A stretch of DNA of 64,000 bases from Aphrophora alni (taxonomy: Eukaryota; Arthropoda; Insecta; Hemiptera; Aphrophoridae). The notes under the pieces were generated by a model that was not told the origin of the DNA, made no database searches, and saw nothing but the letters and a program-made list of their open reading frames with translations. Made by a program: the position numbers and the translations under genes. Shown here piece by piece: positions 57,820 to 64,000 of this stretch. The first letter of the stretch is position 1. The number at the start of each line of letters is the position of its first letter. The DNA lies in NCBI GenBank assembly GCA_963513935.1, contig OY740772.1:104555989-104619988 (forward strand), read 5' to 3'.

Positions 57820-60189
57820 AGAGCTAGGTATAATATTACAACGTCGTAGCAAGTATAAAAAACTAAACATATTTTAAAAGTTAGGTTATTTTAAAACGTC
57901 CAGTCTAAGGATGATGTCCAATAAATTAAGGAGTTTGTTTCAAAAATGTAAAATTTACGTTTTTATCTCTTAAATGTATTAGTTTACAATAATTTTTAAC
58001 GTTTTGATGACAAAAAATGGTCTCAAAATGTTGTTTATAAGTCGCATTTTAGACAATAACTTGGCATTGTGTTATTTGTTAGTGATTATCTCCGATTGAC
58101 AGATTCGTAAGCAAGTGAAGCCGAAGTTAATTTAGTCGGAGGTTTAAAAATTTCAGTCTGTGGAGTAGTGATACAGTCTATAACTCGGTCTAGAGCGTTG
58201 AGTACATTACTAAACTTTTCGACGGACATGTAAAATCCATTAAACAGTCAACTGGAATCCTTTCATTCTACCCAATACTTTCTCTTCTTTCATCAATCAA
58301 TAGCTGCAAAACAAGCAAAGTAAATCGTATAAATTATAGCAGTAACCCAGCTGTAATAACTAGCAGTTTTGTGATAACTAACAACCTTATTTATTGGAGA
58401 TATAGCGACCAATACGTTTTTTTAAGGTTCTTTGAGAAAAAAATCTGATCAAAACCGTGAGAACCGATTTAAAAAAATGTTTAAATTTATGATTTTTTAT
58501 TATGACATACTCCGAAATTTTGAATTACAAAAAGTAAAAATAAAATAATAATAAAAGTTTCGAGATATTGCCAAATTACGCCTTCACACAAATTTTAACT
58601 AAAATCTGTGAACGTATTTGGGTTGTAAAGCACTGCACTTATGGCAGACAACCTATCTTACAAAAAACGTTTTTAAGTGGACCTCAAAATTGATATATCC
58701 TCAAAATTGTCGATGTTGATTTATTAGTGTAGGACCAAGTGCCAGCCAACCCAAAATTTGAGGAGTGTAATCCAGGTAATTTTGCACTTTGCGGAGCGAG
58801 GGCCAGCGGTAAAATGGAATGTTATTCGTAAGACGGGAGGTAAGGGATTACCAGAATAGTCACATTTTCGTTAATAATTAAAAAATAGTGTTTTTTTCAA
58901 CTTGTTAAAGTTGAATATCTCAGGAAGCGTTAAGTTTACAAAATATTAACAAAAAACAAAACAAATATTTTCCTATTTTAACAGGAAACTAAATGGATTT
59001 GGTATTCATTCTGTAGCGTAAAGGATTAAATGAGTTATCGAGAGAAAAAAAACTGAAATTTTGTTGTTGTAATTGTCTACAAGGCTCAAGATTAGCCTGG
59101 AATGAAATTTGAGCAGGAAAAAATAATTAATAATTTTACTTTCAATGGAAATGTATTTTACAAAAAAAGTAATGGAAATCAAAATCTGTATGAAAAAACT
59201 AGAGTAACTTTTTAAAGTGGCAACCCTCATTCAAAATACATACATTACGCGTTACTACAAAAGAGAACTTTATGATATTAGTTATTAGGTATTATTATTT
59301 AGTCTGTCGATAACTTAGTTACGCTTAAAGCTACAAGAAAATTTGGCGTAAATTTGCGTAATTCACAAAAACGATGGTTGTAAATCTTGGGCGTTGTAGC
59401 TAATTAATTGACAATGTTCTCAGTTTATTGTCGATAACACAGATATCCTTTAAGTTAGAAAACACATTTGCTAAACATTTGTTTGTAGTTTAAAGAGTAA
59501 ATATTTTGTAAAATTAACTGATTTCGAGATATTCGTCGTTAAAAAGTTTAAAGAGCCGCCATTTTGAAACGAGTAAAGAAAAGTGGTTGATTATTTATCT
59601 CAAATTGGGTTTTTATTAGACTAATTAGCATGAAAAATTTTAACTTCATAACATTTACCGTTAAAAAGATATGATTTTTGAGAATACAAAATGACGGCTA
59701 GATAGGAAGCTAAGCATTTAGTAAGTATGTTTATATAAAAATTGTTGATTAGTTTTAATGTGAGAAATAAGTTCTGAAACTTTTTAAACACCCTGCCTAA
59801 CTTAACCTGTTTGTGGTGATCCTTAAAACGGATATACAGTAACAGCAATAAACTACTGTATAAGAAACATCGACTCTTACATTTATTCCTGTCTTCAAGT
59901 TACCCGAAATCAAGAGTCAACAACACATTTCACAGTAATGTTAGACCTAGTGGTCAGACAAGATCATTAACTGGAATGAGGATATCATAAAACTGTACAG
60001 ATTACGAACCTGATGCCGGTTTAATCTATGAGTAGCACGTGTACAAGGTAGAAACAACGGTTATGTTAGTGGTCCACATTCCACGATGATGCGTTGCGCA
60101 CAAGATGTCTCAATTAGTGACTCACATAAAGTGTGATTATTTAATTGGCAATAAAGTACACTTCCATATATAAAGTAGTATCGGAACGG
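57820..60189. other. Non-coding stretch
   Basis: No gene. 58220-58340 is a copy of text at 55040-55180. At 59470-59790 MITE-like inner text occurs (gccgccattttgaaacgagt, aacaccctgcctaac), suggesting a decayed hairpin element lacking a clear left end. Confidence 0.4.
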
Positions 60190-61905
60190 GTGTGTATCTC
60201 ATCTCTTACTCGATATAAAAATTTGTGCGATCTGTTATTATAAAGCTTTCTGTCTAAACTATATACAACCTGTGATCAGTTTTTTTAGAAAATACAGGGT
60301 GTTCAAAAAGTTTACACAATATTTTCTGTAAATTTTCAACTCTTATACAGGGTGATTCACGAAGTTATCCCCACACTTATACAATTGGGGATTTATAAGT
60401 GTGGGGATAAACTTATAATCATAAACCTAATTATGATTTCAAAGCAAATGTTCAATGTGACCTCCTCTCTGCTGCCATATTTGTTGCCTAACATTGAAAG
60501 TAACATTTTCGAAAGGATACACAAAATCAAAAAATCACACACAACATTAAAACATCTTACTTATTTCTGTTACTACTTATCTTAGATCAATAAACCAGGT
60601 ACCAAAATGCTTGTATTAAACGGGGCTATTTTTTATGTATCTTGCCTTTTTTTTGTAACATCACTCGTTTTAAAGTTATTAGGATTTGAACATTTTAAAT
60701 CACCGCCATTTTGTTTCTGTAAATGATATTATTTTGAAACTTTTATCTAAGATGCACACTAATAAGGTCATTAAATGTAAACAGTTTCAACTTGATATCT
60801 CAAACCATTTTTAAGATAGAATTTTTTTTCTAAAAAACACATACATACAGACAGACGCTAAACGAAACGAGATAGGACATATGTTTATATGAACTTTTTT
60901 CATTATTTTTACTAGTAGAATGAGCTGTATAAGTGTGGGGATAACTTCGTGAATCACCCTGTATACGTCTATTACTTAATATTGGTAAGAATACTTAAAT
61001 TTAGTTTAGGTGTCCATCATAAAAAAGATAAACACGTTGAAAGTTGAATTCTAAATATTGTATTTGCATTTATTTCAGCTAAATATTCTAATATGCGGCT
61101 TATTGACATACTTTTTCAGTATTACGATCCAAGTTTACCAGTGTGGTTTAATTTCAATCCAGATCGTGAAACCTGTTCCTTAGCACTTAGCGACAACCAT
61201 TTTGCATTTCAGAAATACACCCAACTGCATTGTTACAGTACAAGAGATATCAGTTGTCATTAAGAGTAAACCAGTTGTTTCTGTGTGGTTTCAATTAGTT
61301 TACATTTTACTTTCTAAGTGAACTATGATGCTGTCAGAACCTTAGTGTGTGTGGGTTGAGAACCATGTGTGGGTTCGATCTTACCACGAGGTGACAAATT
61401 TATTTAACGATACATTACCGAATCGAGCTAAGGACGATAGAACATTTCGAGGAAAATAATACTGTAAACAATCATCCCCGTTCTGGAAGGAAGAAGTCTG
61501 CGCTGATGAAGAGACAACTCTAAAAGTAGTAATTTGTTGAAAATCCCCACCTCTCTTAGAAAAGTTGACCTTCAACGTGATATTAAAAAAGTATGTCAAT
61601 ATGCCACAATAGAATATTTAGCTTAAATAGATGCAAATACAGTAATTAAAATGCAAATTAGAACTTGTGTAGCTTTTTTATGATATACACACGAACTAAA
61701 TTGAGGTATTATTTTGGAGAATAAATAATATTAAGAAATAAACATACATAAGAGTTAAAAATTTAGAGAAAATATTATTTTGAATATTTTTGGAACACCC
61801 TGTATTTTCTAAAACACTGATCACACATTGTAGATAGAAACCTTTATAATAACAGGTCGTCTAAATTTTTATATCAAGTAAGAGCTGAGATATACAGCTA
61901 CACAT
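60190..61905. mobile_element. Inverted-repeat element with about 150-bp arms, host of a nested MITE
   Basis: The left arm (60190-60345: ctcttactcgatataaaaat, tctgttattataaagctttc, tgtgatcagttttt, tacagggtgttcaaaaag) is an inverted match of the right arm (61735-61905: ccaaacaccctg-type end, aaacactgatcacacattgt, ttataataacaggtcgt, tatatcaagtaagagctgag) at roughly 80% by eye. The tacagggtgttc word lies about 100 bp inside each end. No transposase was seen. The 72-codon minus-strand frame at 61381-61599 has no domain. Confidence 0.75.
60348..60961. mobile_element. MITE with 36-bp perfect terminal inverted repeats, TA target site
   Basis: Left terminus cagggtgattcacgaagtta (60348 onward) and right terminus taacttcgtgaatcaccctg (ending 60961) are perfect inverted copies over about 36 bp, including the ccccacacttata stretch. 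Both sides are flanked by TATA, consistent with a TA duplication. A third copy of tataagtgtggggataa lies just inside the left end (60394-60411), giving a subterminal repeat. It is inserted within the left part of the 60190-61905 element. Perfect ends suggest recent activity. Confidence 0.9.
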
Positions 61906-63689
61906 TACAAAAATAAACTGAAATGAATGGGAATGATTATAATACAACTTACAATAAATACAACATCTATTGACGTATTCTTTTATTTATTATTATTATT
62001 TTGATTTTTTACAATTTTCTAAGTACATTTAAGAGCTGCAATTTGAAAAAAAGAATGACCCCCCTTTAACATTACTTAAAAAAAAGAGAGAAAAAAAGAA
62101 GTTTTTATCCCATAAAAAGTGAAAAGACTTACAACTATGAGGTTTGACAAAAGTTAGAAGTTTTCATCTTTACTCGTTCAGAAATTACCTAGGGCAAGAT
62201 TTTCCACTCTGTATTTTTATATAACAGTTATTGAATTATTATTTTAATTTCCGATATATACGTTGCATAGATAGAGTTATGTTATGGGTAAAAAAAATCG
62301 ATGTACAGTTTTTTTTGCGGATATATCTGTTTAGAGGTCATCTGAATGCAATTTTTTTTTATGATGTTTACAGTCTACTAGCAACAGATTTAAATTAAAT
62401 TGGTATAGGCATATTTTTGCATCTCAAAATTTGGAGGTAGACGTCATGAAAAAATTACAAAATTAGAGTTTTCTCAAAATTGGCTTTAACGATTTTGAGA
62501 AAACTGTGCTTAAATGTAGCCTCCGAGGACTCAAAGGTTTGCTTACGTACAAACGACAACGATAACGTAACAACATGTCGAAAATCATTCGGTTTTCTGA
62601 AGCCATGAAATGTGTAGATCAATCAAAAAACTTTGTATACCAGGCAAACAGTTATATTCCCTTCCTACCCCCTCTTCCAAGTTCTCTAGACCTAAAACGA
62701 AAACCCTTTTTCCACTATAAACACCTTAAAACATTAAACTAAAATAACCGTTACAAATTTAATAAATTCAGATTATAGGTTTACTATACTCAAGCAATTG
62801 AATCTTTGTTCTCTTATAAAATGCAATTAAACCCCAAGTGTATTCTCCACGATAACAATAGGACCGTGCAAGATGGCGGACGGGTCAATGTCATGTCTAA
62901 ACTTCCCGACGCCATTTACAATTGGTTCCGCACTCTCGGCACATTTCATTCCTCCGTTGAAGAACACCACATACTTCACTCATGAAGCGCCACCTTCAAA
63001 ATAAAATAAAAATTTACTGAAAGTCTCTTGAAAGGGGAAGATTATTTCACCATAACCGTAAGCAAAATTAAATATGGTAAAAATGAAGCTATCGGGAAGA
63101 ATAACAAGTGAAAAGCGTTCCACTTTTCTTCTCATACAACCCAAATAATATTATTAAACGAGCAATTTTTGTAAGTTTGTAAATTTTAACTTGAAAACTG
63201 AACTAAGGATGTTTGTTGTTGATTTGGGGTGATTCTACAGCTTTCTGGTACGAGGAAACTGTTCTAACTGGGTCTAGACTGTGGGAAAACTAATTTAAAG
63301 GGTTCAACATACATCGTTATTTTAAGATAAAAACACCCTTTTAAGGGCCAACGAAACAAATCATCACTATCATTTGTTTCGATATTATACTTCTCTCGAC
63401 TGTAAGTAACTTGTATCATTATGTAAGAAGTTATGGAAGAAGGTAAATTTACTGTTTTCTGTTGCAAAAAGGGGATTTAGCAAGGTTTGTCAAGATTTGG
63501 TAAACTTAAGTCAGAATGTTTTTTTTACAAACTATTCATCTAATTGTAATATTAAAAGTAAGAGTGGCATTTAAAACTTAAACAAAAAGGGCTTTTTACG
63601 AAGCAGTAACACATGAATGATTCTGGGTTTAAAACACTCGATCACGAGACTTATTCAGTATATAAAGTATTTTGGTAATATCTAAAAAT
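61906..63689. other. Non-coding stretch
   Basis: No gene. Poly-A/T runs are common at 61980-62360. 62880-62995 is somewhat GC-richer (caagatggcggacgggtcaa), without a recognisable product. Confidence 0.4.
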
Positions 63690-63880
63690 CCAACTCCGGT
63701 TTTTGACTGATCTTCACAATTTCATGGCCTTATGAAACCGAAAAAGTGATTTTCCACATGTCTTTCCGTCGTCATTGCCGTCTGTACGTAAGTACAAGTA
63801 CAATAGTGGCCACAAAAATTAAGATAGGAAAATGAAATTTGGTATAGAGACCCTCAGAGGCTTAATTTAGTGAGTACGGA
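63690..63880 (+). repeat. R1 family, module D
   Basis: ccggtttttgactgatcttc, ccttatgaaaccgaaaaagt, tttccgtcgtcattgccgtc, tgtacgtaagtacaagtaca and attaagataggaaaatgaaa then tggtatagagaccctc. This is the most legible copy of module D. No B module follows; R2 begins instead. Confidence 0.75.
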
Positions 63881-63884
63881 CTTG

Positions 63885-64000
63885 GAAATCTCAAGCTGGA
63901 TCTACACATTTTTTGATGAAATTTTAGGTTAGATCCCTCTCTTTCATATTTCTTATCCGGTCTTCCTTGACCAACTCTTGTTCTTTTCCGACCCTGACGC
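63885..64000 (-). repeat. R2 dispersed repeat, cut by the window edge
   Basis: Minus-strand R2 start: ctggatctacacattttttg, aggttagatccctctctttc, tcttatccggtcttccttga, ccaactcttgttcttttccg and accctgacgc. It continues past the window. Confidence 0.75.

Overview
The window looks like non-coding, repeat-dominated DNA from an AT-rich animal genome, most probably an insect and perhaps a hemipteran. The clues are a short interstitial (TTAGG)n tract, which is the usual insect telomere repeat, non-LTR retrotransposon relics and a Tc1/mariner-type transposase relic. Long A/T runs and many hairpin transposons with TACAGGGTG-like ends also fit. No intact cellular protein-coding gene could be supported. 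Almost all open frames are 60-90 codons long and are either chance frames or repeat units. The organism call is an inference.

Layout. Positions 1-7,000 hold diverged copies of a long interspersed family, called R1 here, broken by two retrotransposon relics (724-1182 on the minus strand and about 2490-3095 on the plus strand). A 237-bp tandem array of about 9 units (3367-5508) sits inside one R1 copy. A second R1 copy in the opposite orientation (6437-6925) precedes a larger array of the same 237-bp unit, about 21 copies (7086-12094). Positions 12,095-48,460 carry more R1 copies and a second dispersed family (R2). They also hold several hairpin-type MITEs, a 0.76-kb polypurine tract (16548-17305), a C-terminal LINE relic (38435-38679), a LINE reverse-transcriptase relic (43430-44260) and a decayed transposase (44893-45370).

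The most striking object is at 48464-54949. It is a 6.5-kb foldback structure whose arms are about 2.2 kb each, mirror-symmetric about position 52360. It is bordered by a 151-bp tandem repeat with 10 units on the left and 2 inverted units on the right. The 129-bp central spacer repeats, in direct orientation, the sequence just outside the left array. This organisation resembles Foldback/Galileo-type elements, but no transposase was found.

Positions 54,950-64,000 contain two R1 copies on the minus strand and a tRNA-like sequence lying between short inverted repeats (57231-57403). They also contain a MITE nested inside a larger inverted-repeat element (60190-61905) and the ends of further R1 and R2 copies. 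No genes work together here. The biology is repeat dynamics: nested insertion, tandem amplification inside transposons, and direct duplications flanking both array types that could reflect circular-DNA reintegration or unequal exchange.
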